The translations under genes were made by a program, and so were the position numbers. From assembly GCA_025800105.1 (NCBI GenBank), contig JAOXSG010000131.1, positions 21,233-85,232 on the forward strand: a DNA stretch of 64,000 nucleotides. The letters run 5' to 3'. Source of the stretch: Cohaesibacter sp. GTDB lineage: Bacteria > Pseudomonadota > Alphaproteobacteria > Rhizobiales > Cohaesibacteraceae. Every line of letters starts with the position of its first letter. Within the stretch, counting starts at the first letter, position 1. The notes beneath the pieces were generated by a model that saw only the letters and a program-made list of their open reading frames with translations, did not search any database and had not been told where the DNA came from. Of this stretch, positions 8,798 to 18,272 are shown piece by piece.

Positions 8798-10408
8798 ATG
8801 CTCAAGACTTATGATGCGCCCGTTTATGATTATGTTTGCTCACAGGAGCAAAAAAACGGGCAGGTGAAACGTCATCCTGTTGTGGTGATTGGTGCGGGGC
8901 CTGTTGGCTTGACGGCGGCTTTGGATTTTGCCCAGCAAGGCATTGAGGTTGTTGTTCTGGATGACAATAACACGGTGAGTGTTGGCTCGCGTGCGGTGTG
9001 TTATGCCAAGCGCCCCTTGGAGATTTGGGATCGCCTTGGCTGTGGCGAGCGGATGGTGGCCAAGGGGGTTGGCTGGAAATTGGGGAAGGTCTTTTTCAAG
9101 GACAAACTTGCCTATCAGTTTGATTTACTTGGGGAAGATGGCCATAAAATGCCCGCTATGATTAATCTTCAGCAATATTATCTGGAAGATTATCTTGTTG
9201 ATCAAAGCAAGCTTGATGATCAGATTGAGTTGCGCTGGAAGCATAAATTGATCGCGATTGAGCAGCATGATGATCATGCAACGCTCACGGTGCAAACCCC
9301 CGATGGGGTGTTTCAAATGGAAGCAGACTGGGTGATTGGCTGTGATGGGGCCAATTCGGATTTGCGCTCCATGATTGGTGCCGATTTTACCGGCCATTTT
9401 TTCATGGATCGCTTTTTGATTGCCGACATCATTATGAAAGCGGATTTTCCACCTGAGCGCTGGTTCTGGTTTGATCCGCCTTTTCACCGCAATCAATCCG
9501 CGCTTTTGCATCGACAGCCCGATAACGTCTGGCGGCTGGACTTTCAATTGGGCTGGGACTGCGACCCTGAGGAAGAAAAGCGCGAAGACAATATCATTCC
9601 GCGGGTCAAGGCGATGTTGGGTGAGGATGTCGATTTTGAGCTGGAATGGGCGTCTGTCTATCAATTTGCCTGTCGTAGGATTGATCAGTTCCGCCATGGG
9701 CGGGTGATTTTTGCTGGTGATTCTGCCCATCAAGTCTCTCCCTTTGGCGCGCGCGGGGCCAATACGGGCATTCAGGACATTGATAATCTGGGCTGGAAGT
9801 TGAAGCTGGTTCTGGATGGTGTGGCATCGGAGCGTTTGATTGACAGCTATCATGAGGAACGCTCTTTTGCAGCCGATGATAATTTGCTCAATTCTACGCG
9901 CTCTACGGATTTTATTACGCCAAAGTCAAAGGGCAGTCGCTTTTATCGCGATGCGGTGTTGGAGCTGGCGGAAATGACGGATTTTGCCAAGCCTTTGGTC
10001 AATTCCGGTCGTTTGTCCAAGCCAACGCCTTATGTGCATTCTTCGCTCAATAGTGTTGATGAGGATGCCTTTGACGGTGATATGGCGCCGGGCACCAATT
10101 GCGTGGATGCTCCCATTACTTTGGCAGATGGTGATGGATGGCTGCTCAATCAGCTTGGCAAAGGCTTTGTGCTTTTGGTCTTTGGCGACAAGCCAATGGA
10201 CAAGATAAATCTGGCAGGGCTTGAGGTGAGGGTGCTTTGTGTCGGTCAGGATTTGCAGGATGTGCAAGGGCTGGTGCGCCAGCGCTATGGTGGCAAAGAT
10301 GGCACCACTTATCTTATTCGCCCTGATCAGCATGTGGCAGCACGCTGGCGCAATTTTGATAGGACCAAGATTGAAGCCGCTGTTAAGCGGGCCATTGGCG
10401 GCATCTGA
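8798..10408 (+). CDS. FAD-dependent aromatic monooxygenase, MhpA/PheA-type
   Basis: VVVIGAGPVGLTAALDFAQQGIEVVVLDD, DWVIGCDGANSDLR, GRVIFAGDSAHQVSPFGARGANTGIQDIDNLGWKL. Confidence 0.88.
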   Translation: MLKTYDAPVYDYVCSQEQKNGQVKRHPVVVIGAGPVGLTAALDFAQQGIEVVVLDDNNTVSVGSRAVCYAKRPLEIWDRLGCGERMVAKGVGWKLGKVFFKDKLAYQFDLLGEDGHKMPAMINLQQYYLEDYLVDQSKLDDQIELRWKHKLIAIEQHDDHATLTVQTPDGVFQMEADWVIGCDGANSDLRSMIGADFTGHFFMDRFLIADIIMKADFPPERWFWFDPPFHRNQSALLHRQPDNVWRLDFQLGWDCDPEEEKREDNIIPRVKAMLGEDVDFELEWASVYQFACRRIDQFRHGRVIFAGDSAHQVSPFGARGANTGIQDIDNLGWKLKLVLDGVASERLIDSYHEERSFAADDNLLNSTRSTDFITPKSKGSRFYRDAVLELAEMTDFAKPLVNSGRLSKPTPYVHSSLNSVDEDAFDGDMAPGTNCVDAPITLADGDGWLLNQLGKGFVLLVFGDKPMDKINLAGLEVRVLCVGQDLQDVQGLVRQRYGGKDGTTYLIRPDQHVAARWRNFDRTKIEAAVKRAIGGI

Positions 10409-10419
10409 GGAGGGATATC

Positions 10420-10611
10420 ATGGCTTTGAAAGAAACTTTGGCAATTGCGGATCCTGATGGTTTTTATCAGGAATTGATCGAATCGCAACGGGATATGAGC
10501 GAAGATGAGCAGCAATTGATGAATGCCAAGCTGGTGCTCATTCTGGCCAATGAAGTGGGGGATCGGGCCAAAATCAGCGCAGCGATTAAGCTTGCGGCCA
10601 GACGCCCCTGA
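10420..10611 (+). CDS. Small DUF2783-type protein
   Basis: 63-aa ORF 12 nt after the monooxygenase, MALKETLAIADPDGFYQELIESQRDMSEDEQQLMNAKLVLILANEVGD. The family match is from memory. Confidence 0.7.
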   Translation: MALKETLAIADPDGFYQELIESQRDMSEDEQQLMNAKLVLILANEVGDRAKISAAIKLAARRP

Positions 10612-10620
10612 TCGTGAAAA

Positions 10621-10654
10621 AAAGCCGCCTTTTTCTGATGAAAGGCGGCTTTTG
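10621..10654. terminator. Intrinsic terminator, probably bidirectional
   Basis: AAAGCCGCCTTT-ttctgatg-AAAGGCGGCTTT flanked by A and T runs, between convergent genes. Confidence 0.85.
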
Positions 10655-10675
10655 CTTGATTTTTGACCTTGCTCG

Positions 10676-11101
10676 TTACCGGCAGAAGCGTTTTTTGCCG
10701 CTATAGGTGGTGAAATGTCCGGTGCGGGCATTGAAAGAGCGATAGCGCTCTGCGCAATAGCGATACCATGCACCGGTCCATGGTTTTGGCCGATCGTAAT
10801 ATTTTTTCACACGGACCGGACGATAGTGTCCGGTGGTGATGTGGCGATGGCGAATGCCGTTATGATAATGCCAGCCACTTGTGAAATGACGGTGATAGTG
10901 ATTGCGCGGCGCTGTCCAATGCTGGCGGTGATATTTGTTGCTATGGACAAAAGCGGCCCCACCCAATGCTCCAACGGCAAGACCGGCGACAAAGGCAGCA
11001 TTTCGCCCGTCTTTTGCCTGTGCGTCTTTAGTTGGCAAAGCAATGCTCATGGCCGGAATTAAGGCAACGAGCAGTGCCAGTGAAGTCAAATTCCTGATCA
11101 T
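10676..11101 (-). CDS. BA14K-like secreted protein
   Basis: Signal peptide LTSLALLVALIPAMSIALPTKDAQA and C-terminal WYRYCAERYRSFNARTGHFTTYSGKKRFCR. Confidence 0.78.
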   Translation of the reverse strand: MIRNLTSLALLVALIPAMSIALPTKDAQAKDGRNAAFVAGLAVGALGGAAFVHSNKYHRQHWTAPRNHYHRHFTSGWHYHNGIRHRHITTGHYRPVRVKKYYDRPKPWTGAWYRYCAERYRSFNARTGHFTTYSGKKRFCR

Positions 11102-11233
11102 CCTGACGATCTCCTGTCGTTCTCTTTTTCTTTGTCTGTTGCACCCACTACAGCAGGTCCATAGCGCTATCATAGCATCATGGCGGAAATATGCTCTCTG
11201 ATTGCTTGTGTGTAAGATCTGTCTGACCAAAGA

Positions 11234-11257
11234 CTGCTGACACTATGCTGTCAGCAG
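11234..11257. promoter_or_regulatory. Palindromic candidate operator upstream of VOC-yafY
   Basis: Perfect 9-bp arms CTGCTGACA-ctatgc-TGTCAGCAG. Confidence 0.6.
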
Positions 11258-11320
11258 GGGGCTGATAGATGTCTTTTCATGATGAAATGTGGTTCGCCAC
11301 CAATTGAAAAGGAACGAAAC

Positions 11321-11698
11321 ATGACACAGACACCCAATCATGCCATCACATGGTTTTCCATTCCGGCTCGTGATTATGATAAGAGCATTGGCTTTTATGA
11401 AAAATTGCTGGATATCAGTCTCACCAAGCTTGTTGAAGGGGATATGCCTTTTGCTATGTTCCCAAGAGCGCAAGAGGATGGCATTTCGGGCGGTGTGACG
11501 CCGGTTTATGGTGTGGAGCCTGCCTCAGGTGGTGTGGTGATTTATCTGGCCTGTTCTGATCTTGATGGCGCGCTTGGTCGTGTGTCCAGCTTGGGCGGAG
11601 ATGTGGTGATGCCTAAAATGGCTCTTCCCGGTGATATGGGAGATATTGCCATTATCTCGGATCTGGATGGCAATCCGGTTGGGTTGCATCAGGCATAA
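11321..11698 (+). CDS. VOC-family protein
   Basis: ITWFSIPARDYDKSIGFYEKLLDISL ... DIAIISDLDGNPVGLHQ. Confidence 0.85.
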   Translation: MTQTPNHAITWFSIPARDYDKSIGFYEKLLDISLTKLVEGDMPFAMFPRAQEDGISGGVTPVYGVEPASGGVVIYLACSDLDGALGRVSSLGGDVVMPKMALPGDMGDIAIISDLDGNPVGLHQA

Positions 11699-11717
11699 GG
11701 ATTAGAAGGAAACGGAT

Positions 11718-12422
11718 ATGCGGCGCGCAGATCGTTTGTTTGAGATTGTGCAGCATTTGCGTGGTGGGCGGTTGCTGACTGCGCAAGGCCTGGCGGATCG
11801 ATTGGAAGTGTCCAAGCGAACGATTTATCGTGATTTGGCTGATTTACAGGCCAATGGCGTGCCGATTGAAGGAGAGGCGGGGGTTGGATATGTTTTGTCC
11901 AGTGATTATCATTTGCCGCCTCTCTCTTTCACGGCTGATGAAATTGCGGCTCTGGTGATTGGGGCGCGTATGGTGACAGCCTGGGCGGGTGATGATCTGG
12001 CATCGGCTGCCAAGGAAGCTTTGGTGAAAATCGAAGCGGTTTTGCCTGACGCCATGCGCTCTCAATTGAACCAGACAAATATGTTTGCGCCTGATTTTTT
12101 GGTGCCGCAGGATATCAAGCTCATGCTGGATGCCTTGCGGCAGGCTTGTGACAGGCGCAGCTATGTCTGCCTTTCTTATGAAAGCCTGCAAGGCAAGCTG
12201 ACAAAGCGCACAATACGGCCTTTGGGATTGTTTTTCTGGGGTAAAGTCTGGACCCTTGTGAGCTGGTGTGAACTGCGTCAGGATTTCCGTTCTTTCAGAG
12301 TTGATAAAATCCGAGATCTGGATTGCTTGGATCAGGCTTTTCTGAAAGAGCCGGGGCGCGAATTGCATGATTTCTTGCGCCGGGTTCAGGCTGAAGAGCC
12401 TTGTTCTGAATCCTTAACCTAA
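11718..12422 (+). CDS. YafY-family (HTH plus WYL) transcriptional regulator
   Basis: MRRADRLFEIVQHLRGGRLLTAQGLADRLEVSKRTIYRDLADLQANGVPIEGEAGVGY, then WYL-like C-terminal half. Confidence 0.9.
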   Translation: MRRADRLFEIVQHLRGGRLLTAQGLADRLEVSKRTIYRDLADLQANGVPIEGEAGVGYVLSSDYHLPPLSFTADEIAALVIGARMVTAWAGDDLASAAKEALVKIEAVLPDAMRSQLNQTNMFAPDFLVPQDIKLMLDALRQACDRRSYVCLSYESLQGKLTKRTIRPLGLFFWGKVWTLVSWCELRQDFRSFRVDKIRDLDCLDQAFLKEPGRELHDFLRRVQAEEPCSESLT

Positions 12423-13633
12423 AATCTTACATCGTCTGGTGTCCAGCGATAGATCCAGTCAAACTGATTGAGCAATTGGCTGTCTGGCATCAAGCGCATG
12501 GTTACGTTTCGTGCCATGGCCATTGCGCCGCTCATATGATAGATCTCGCCATTTTTTTGGGCGCGGGCAACGACTTTGCAGGCTCTTTCTTTGCGGGCTG
12601 TTTCATAAGCCAAGAGGGCCGTTTCAACAGGGCCTGGGACTTCGCTTAAGGCCCGGGCCAGAATTTCTGCATCTTCCATGGCCATCACCGCGCCTTGGGC
12701 CATGAAAGGCAGCATAGCATGGGCTGCATCGCCCAAAAGAGCGACTTTGCCTTTTGTCCATGGCTGGGATGGATCGACACCGCACAGCGCCCATTTCAGC
12801 CAATTGTCACGCTCGGACAGCAGGCGGCGCATTTCTTTTGGCCAGCGCGAAAAGCGCTGGTTCAGCCAAGCGGGATCGCCTTTTGTGTTCCAGCCTTCCT
12901 CGTTCCAGTCATCTTGCACAATGGCAACGATATTCATCATATGACCGCCAATGAGGGGATAATGGACAAGATGGGCCTTTGGGGCAATCCAGAGATTGAC
13001 GTTGTGACGGTTGATGTGCTCGGTCACCATTTGCGAGGGCATAGTAGTGCGCCATGCGGTTTTGCCGCTATAGGCGGGCGGGCTGTTGCCCATATAATCT
13101 GTGCGGATTTTGGACCAGACGCCATCGGCTGCAATCAGGCCATCGGCTTGCAAGGTGATGTTTTGGCTATTGGAGCCGTCAGGATCTGTCTTTTCGCAGA
13201 TCACTGTTACTCCGGTTGCGGATTGGTCCAGGTGGCGCAGCTGATGGTAATCGAGAATGGTGATCTGTTTCAGCTCTCGCGCCCGGTCATAGAGTGCGCG
13301 TTGCATATCGCCCCTATGAATGACCATATAAGGGGCGTTGTAGCGTTTGGTGATGTCTTTTGTTGCCAATTCAGATAAGAGGGAGCCTGATGTGCCGCTT
13401 CTGATCTGAATGTGAGGGGGGATCACGGCCTGATCGTCAAGCTTGTCCCAGACATTCCAGCTTTTGAGAATGCCGGTTGCATTGGGGGAGATCTGAATGC
13501 CCGCACCAACCTCGCAAAGGGCCTTGCCACGCTCCAGCACGGTGACATTGATGTTGCGCTGGGCCAGTGCAATTGCGGCTGATAGCCCACCGATACCACC
13601 GCCTGCAATGATGATAGAAAGGGATTTGCTCAT
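12419..13633 (-). CDS. FAD-dependent monooxygenase, salicylate / 3-hydroxybenzoate 6-hydroxylase type
   Basis: SIIIAGGGIGGLSAAIALAQRNINVTVLER, GADGVWSKIR-like segment, VALLGDAAHAMLPFMAQGAVMAMEDAEILARAL. Confidence 0.87.
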   Translation of the reverse strand: MSKSLSIIIAGGGIGGLSAAIALAQRNINVTVLERGKALCEVGAGIQISPNATGILKSWNVWDKLDDQAVIPPHIQIRSGTSGSLLSELATKDITKRYNAPYMVIHRGDMQRALYDRARELKQITILDYHQLRHLDQSATGVTVICEKTDPDGSNSQNITLQADGLIAADGVWSKIRTDYMGNSPPAYSGKTAWRTTMPSQMVTEHINRHNVNLWIAPKAHLVHYPLIGGHMMNIVAIVQDDWNEEGWNTKGDPAWLNQRFSRWPKEMRRLLSERDNWLKWALCGVDPSQPWTKGKVALLGDAAHAMLPFMAQGAVMAMEDAEILARALSEVPGPVETALLAYETARKERACKVVARAQKNGEIYHMSGAMAMARNVTMRLMPDSQLLNQFDWIYRWTPDDVRF

Positions 13634-13809
13634 GTCACACGCCCGCCTGCCGCCCCGTTGCTGAATGGGTTTTGTAAAAGACAAGTCCTATATCAATCAA
13701 ACGGTTAAGAGCGAATTGCTCTTGTTGATTTTTAGATTCGTCTTTTAATTGGCGGACTATATCGCGTCTTTGTGCTTTGTGTCTTGATGAAACACAAACC
13801 AGATACGAC

Positions 13810-14043
13810 TTATTTTTGGAAGCACCCGTCGGGTATGGTTTGGGTTTCTTCCAATTTGCCATTATATTTGTATAGCGTTGAACAATAAGGGCACAGCACT
13901 TCGGTATCGCCGCCCATATCGAGAAAAATATGTGGATGGTCCTGAGGGGGCGTGGCACCCATGCATTTGAACTCTTTTACACCGATTTCAATGGAGGAGA
14001 CGCCTTCGTCATTTTTGAAGTGGGCAATTGCATGTCCGGCCAT
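13810..14043 (-). CDS. Zinc-finger CHCC (NDUFS6-like) domain protein
   Basis: FKCMGATPPQDHPHIFLDMGGDTEVLCPYCSTLYKYNG. Start taken at MAGHAIAHF. Confidence 0.85.
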   Translation of the reverse strand: MAGHAIAHFKNDEGVSSIEIGVKEFKCMGATPPQDHPHIFLDMGGDTEVLCPYCSTLYKYNGKLEETQTIPDGCFQK

Positions 14044-14177
14044 CTGGTCATACTTTCTGAGTTTCGATGCTCTTTGACGCCTTGCCTCTATGACAGGCTT
14101 TGAACATAGTTGGTCTATGGATGGAGGGTCAGTCCATCGGGATATTTGTGACATTATAGGGTATCTTTTTCGAATCC

Positions 14178-14219
14178 TAGAGCATTTTGGATAAACACAT
14201 AATTATTCAAAATGCTCTA
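14178..14219. repeat. Inverted repeat containing the TAGAGCATTTTG motif
   Basis: TAGAGCATTTTGGATAA-acacataa-TTATTCAAAATGCTCTA (16/17 complementary). Confidence 0.75.
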
Positions 14220-14292
14220 AGGGCTTTTCCTCTTTGCTCTGTCTCTCTATGCTGAATTGACTCCTCTTTAACATTTACGTTAGCGTAAAAGA

Positions 14293-15048
14293 ATGACATA
14301 TTTCACTTCCGACGGTCATAAGATCGCTTATCTTGATGAAGGGCAGGGTGTTCCTGTTCTCCTGATCCATGGGTTTGCTTCCAGCAAGCTTGTAAACTGG
14401 GTGCATCCCGGATGGGTCAAATGTTTGACCGAGGCCGGCTATCGCGTTGTTGCGCTGGATAATCGCGGGCATGGTGACAGCGCTAAATTATATGACCCTG
14501 CGCTTTATTCTTCTCCTATTATGGCTGAGGATGCCAAAAATCTGCTGGATCATTTGGGGATCGATCAGGCCTATGTGATGGGCTATTCCATGGGTGCGCG
14601 CATTTCTGCCTTTTTGAGTCTGTCCTATCCAGAACGGGTGAAACGGGTTGTGTTTGGCGGTCTTGGTGGTGGCATGATCCATGGCACCGGTGACCCCAAT
14701 CCGATTATCAGCGCGTTGGAAGCCGACGATCCGGCCAGTATCAAGCATGTGACGGGCAAAGCCTTTCGCACGTTTGCCGATCAGACGGGCAGTGACCGTC
14801 TGGCTTTGGCCGCCTGCATGAAATCGGCGCGACAGAAAATTACCGTTGAGGAATTGTCGCAGCTTGCAACGCCTGCTCTTGTTGCGGTTGGCACGCGCGA
14901 TGTGATTTCGGGCAAAGCTTCTGAACTGGCAGATATTTTGCCCCATGGGGAGGCCGTTGATATTCCCGGACGGGATCATATGGTTGCTGTTGGGGACAAG
15001 GTTTATAAGCAGGCCGTTTTGGAGTTTTTTGCCCGCGATCATCAATAA
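14293..15048 (+). CDS. Alpha/beta hydrolase
   Basis: VPVLLIHGFASSK, VVALDNRGHGDS, VMGYSMGARIS nucleophile elbow, GRDHMVAV. Confidence 0.9.
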   Translation: MTYFTSDGHKIAYLDEGQGVPVLLIHGFASSKLVNWVHPGWVKCLTEAGYRVVALDNRGHGDSAKLYDPALYSSPIMAEDAKNLLDHLGIDQAYVMGYSMGARISAFLSLSYPERVKRVVFGGLGGGMIHGTGDPNPIISALEADDPASIKHVTGKAFRTFADQTGSDRLALAACMKSARQKITVEELSQLATPALVAVGTRDVISGKASELADILPHGEAVDIPGRDHMVAVGDKVYKQAVLEFFARDHQ

Positions 15049-15065
15049 TCGAAAAGGACTGACAG

Positions 15066-15932
15066 ATGGCACAGACAATTCTGTTTGAAGGGGCACAAGG
15101 CAACCGGCTGGTTGCTGATCTTCGTGGCGTGTCTGGCCAGCCTGTTATTCTTTTGCATGGTGGGGGGCAAACCCGCTATTCGTGGAAAGGCTCGGCGCAA
15201 AAGCTTGCTGATTGCGGTTTGCGGGCCTTTACCATGGATTTGCGTGGCCATGGGGAGAGTGATTGGCTGGAAAATGGCCATTATCGTTTCTCTGACTATG
15301 GGGCAGATGCGGCGGCTGTCTTTCAGCAAATTGCAGCGCGATATGGGCAAAAACCCATTGCAGTTGGCGCGTCTTTAGGGGGGATTTCGTCTCTTTTGGC
15401 GGAAGGGGAAGCGACGCTTTCCTTGTTGGCGGGTTTGGTTTTGGTGGATATCACGCCAAGAATGGATCCGGGTGGGGTGAACAAGATCCTGTCTTTCATG
15501 GGCGACAAAATTCATGATGGATTTGCTTCTATTGAGGAAGCAGCTGACGCTGTGGCACGCTATTTGCCGCATCGTTCCAAGCCGAAATCTTTGGATGGCT
15601 TGCGCAAAAATTTGCGTCAGGGCGAGGACGGGCGTTATCGCTGGCATTGGGATCCGCGCTTTTTGGATGGGCCTTATAGTGTGCATAGCGATCATGAGGA
15701 AAGCGAGCGTCGTTTGCTGTCTGCAACGCGCAATTTGCGGGTTCCGGTGCAATTGGTGCGCGGTGGCCAATCAGAATTGGTGAGCAAGGCTCATGCTGAT
15801 GAATTTATGCAGATGGTGCCCCATGCGCTTTATTATGATGTGAGTGAAGCGGGGCATATGGTGGCTGGCGACAAGAATGATCTTTTTTGTGATGCGGTCC
15901 TCTCATTCCTTGCCCATATTGAGGCGGTTTGA
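15066..15932 (+). CDS. Alpha/beta hydrolase
   Basis: PVILLHGGGQTRYSW, FTMDLRGHGESDW, AVGASLGGIS, EAGHMVAGDKND. Confidence 0.9.
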   Translation: MAQTILFEGAQGNRLVADLRGVSGQPVILLHGGGQTRYSWKGSAQKLADCGLRAFTMDLRGHGESDWLENGHYRFSDYGADAAAVFQQIAARYGQKPIAVGASLGGISSLLAEGEATLSLLAGLVLVDITPRMDPGGVNKILSFMGDKIHDGFASIEEAADAVARYLPHRSKPKSLDGLRKNLRQGEDGRYRWHWDPRFLDGPYSVHSDHEESERRLLSATRNLRVPVQLVRGGQSELVSKAHADEFMQMVPHALYYDVSEAGHMVAGDKNDLFCDAVLSFLAHIEAV

Positions 15933-15979
15933 GCGCCTCAATTCCATGCCTCTTTCTTTTATGGCTTTATGATGCAGGA

Positions 15980-16792
15980 TTATTGTCCTGTGAAAATTGG
16001 TTTTCTTTTTTCCATGAAAGCCTTGCGCCCTTCTGCATAATCCTTGCTGTCAAAACAGGCTGATGCCATGGCTTTAAGCTCTTGCATACTCATTGCATCG
16101 CTTTGTTTTATGACGCAATTGATGCCTGCTTTATGATATTGCGCGCTTAATGGGGCCAATGTTGCAATCTTTTGGCAATAGTCGCTGGCTTGTTGGTCAA
16201 AGCTTTCATCGGCAAAAATGTCATTGAGAAAGCCGATGCTCTTGGCTTGCTCAGCATCATACACTTTGGCTGTGAGATAGAGTTCCTTGGCATTGGCCGG
16301 GCCAACCAGATGGACAATATCTGCAATTGCCTCGGTCGGATAGCCAATGCCCAATTTTCCGGCTGGAATGCCGAATTTGCCCGATGCATTGGACAGGCGC
16401 AGATCACAGGCAGCGGCCAGACCAAAACCTCCACCCATGCAAAAGCCTTTGATCAGGGCAAGGGTTGGCTTTTTTGTCTTGCGAATGGCGTGATAGGCTT
16501 TTGCATTCATGTCATCATAAAATGTGGCACTTTTTGTATCGCCGCGCACCTGATCAAATTCGGAGATATCTGCGCCAGAGACAAAAGCTGTGTCATTTGC
16601 CCCTGTGATGACGATAAGATGGATATCAGGATTTTTATCAAGCTTTGCTATTGCATCGGGAATGGCGCGCCACATATCCAAAGACATGGCATTTCGCTTT
16701 TGGGGATTGTTGATGACAAGGCGGCCAATTTTGCCGTCTTGCTCGATCAAGATTTTGTCAGTGAGGCCATTGGAATTTTGGGTGTTGGGCAT
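15980..16792 (-). CDS. Enoyl-CoA hydratase/isomerase-family protein
   Basis: IGRLVINNPQKRNAMSLDMWRAIPDAI, ITGANDTAFVSGADISEF, GFCMGGGFGLAAACDLRLS. Confidence 0.9.
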   Translation of the reverse strand: MPNTQNSNGLTDKILIEQDGKIGRLVINNPQKRNAMSLDMWRAIPDAIAKLDKNPDIHLIVITGANDTAFVSGADISEFDQVRGDTKSATFYDDMNAKAYHAIRKTKKPTLALIKGFCMGGGFGLAAACDLRLSNASGKFGIPAGKLGIGYPTEAIADIVHLVGPANAKELYLTAKVYDAEQAKSIGFLNDIFADESFDQQASDYCQKIATLAPLSAQYHKAGINCVIKQSDAMSMQELKAMASACFDSKDYAEGRKAFMEKRKPIFTGQ

Positions 16793-16956
16793 GGATATGG
16801 TAGTCTTTTGGCAAGAGAAGCGGGATTGCGGGCGCTGTGCTTTGACATTCGCTTCATTGTTAGGCAAAAAGATCGGCGATTGAAAGTCAGGATATAGGAT
16901 AAGGGACCCTCTGTTCCGATACCGGGCTTTTGGGATGACTGGAAGGTGAAACAGAT

Positions 16957-17790
16957 ATGGCAACTGGACCATTACAGCGGGCGCGGGATGAAGAATTGCA
17001 GGTGGTGGACCCTGTCTGGCATCGTATCCGGCAGGAAGCCGAGGCTGTTGTGCGGGCTGAACCGGCTTTGAGCAGTTTTATTTTTTCGACCATTCTCAGC
17101 CATCGCCGGTTGGAAAATGCTGTTATCCATCGCATTGTGGATCGGCTGCATAATCCGGCTCTGGATTCGGAGGTGATCCGGCAGGCCTATCGCGAGGCAA
17201 TTGAGCATGATGCTTTTATTGCAACGGCCTTGCGTGCCGATATTATGGCAGTTGCAGACCGAGACCCGGCTTGTGATCGCTTTTTGGATCCGCTGCTTTA
17301 TTTCAAAGGCTTTCAGGCCATTCAGACCCATCGTCTTGCCCATTGGCTGTGGGTGAATGGCCGTCAGGATTTTGCGCTTTATCTGCAATCTGTCATTTCC
17401 GAAGTGTTTCAGGTGGATATTCATCCGCAAGTGCGGGTTGGCAAAGGTATTTTCCTTGATCATGCCACGGGTGTCGTGATTGGGGGAACGGCTGTTTTGG
17501 AAGATGATGTGTCCATTTTGCAAGGTGTGACTTTGGGCGGCACCGGCAAGGAGGGCGGAGATCGCCATCCCAAAATTCGCCGCGGTGTGTTGATTGGTGC
17601 CGGGGCAAAGGTGCTTGGCAATATCGAGATTGGCCATTGCTCGCGGGTGGCGTCCGGCTCGGTTGTGCTCAAGGATGTGCCGCCTAACAGTACGGTTGCT
17701 GGTGTGCCTGCCAAAATTGTCGGGCAGGCTGGATGTGATGAGCCTTCGCGCAGCATGAACCAGATGCTAAGTGAAGGTGAAGGCATCTGA
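16957..17790 (+). CDS. cysE: Serine O-acetyltransferase
   Basis: Left-handed beta-helix hexapeptides GKGIFLDHATGVVIGGTAVLEDDVSILQGVTLGGTGKEGGDRHPKIRRGVLIGAGAKVLGNIEIG; N-terminal SATase helices. Confidence 0.93.
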   Translation: MATGPLQRARDEELQVVDPVWHRIRQEAEAVVRAEPALSSFIFSTILSHRRLENAVIHRIVDRLHNPALDSEVIRQAYREAIEHDAFIATALRADIMAVADRDPACDRFLDPLLYFKGFQAIQTHRLAHWLWVNGRQDFALYLQSVISEVFQVDIHPQVRVGKGIFLDHATGVVIGGTAVLEDDVSILQGVTLGGTGKEGGDRHPKIRRGVLIGAGAKVLGNIEIGHCSRVASGSVVLKDVPPNSTVAGVPAKIVGQAGCDEPSRSMNQMLSEGEGI

Positions 17791-17964
17791 TTGTCAGACT
17801 TTTGGTTTGTCTGCTTGTCAAATGGATGTGAATCTGGTGCTGTGAAGAGGAAATGGTGGGTGCTTTAAAAAGGTGCTTTACTCTTTTGCGGTGCTGTGCC
17901 ACTCACCAGCGCTATATTGACAGGCTGAACTCTCGGACTGTTGTGATTTTGCAAGGAGGCAAAT

Positions 17965-18183
17965 TTGGATAAGACAGAGCTGAATAAATTGCAAACCTAT
18001 ATGCGCCGTGCGTTGCAGTCTCCAAATCTGGAAGTGCGGGCCCGGCCTCGCAAGGATGACAGCGCCGAGGTTTATGTGGCAGACGAATTTGTCGGTGTTC
18101 TCTTCAAAGATGATGAGGATGATGACGATCTGTCCTATAATTTTAGCATGGCTATTTTGGATTATGATCTGGATGAAGCCTAA
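17965..18183 (+). CDS. DUF3126-type small protein (TTG start)
   Basis: AAGGAGG upstream of TTG; MDKTELNKLQTYMRRALQSPNLEVRARPRKDDSAEVYVADEFVGVLFKDDEDDDDLSYNF. Confidence 0.8.
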   Translation: MDKTELNKLQTYMRRALQSPNLEVRARPRKDDSAEVYVADEFVGVLFKDDEDDDDLSYNFSMAILDYDLDEA

Positions 18184-18203
18184 AGAGCTGCCTGACCGTT
18201 AAC

Positions 18204-18245
18204 AAAAAAGCGCCTGAAATCTGCTGATTTCAGGCGCTTTTTTGT
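18204..18245. terminator. Intrinsic terminator
   Basis: GCGCCTGAAATC-tgct-GATTTCAGGCGC with A and T flanks, between convergent genes. Confidence 0.9.
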
Positions 18246-18272
18246 TTTGTCCCTTCATCGGGAGAGCCTGTC

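Noticed and set aside
9125-9853. 242-aa minus-strand ORF
   Set aside because: Antisense to the FAD monooxygenase; shadow-frame composition.
16172-16897. 241-aa plus-strand ORF
   Set aside because: Antisense to the enoyl-CoA hydratase gene; no domain recognised.
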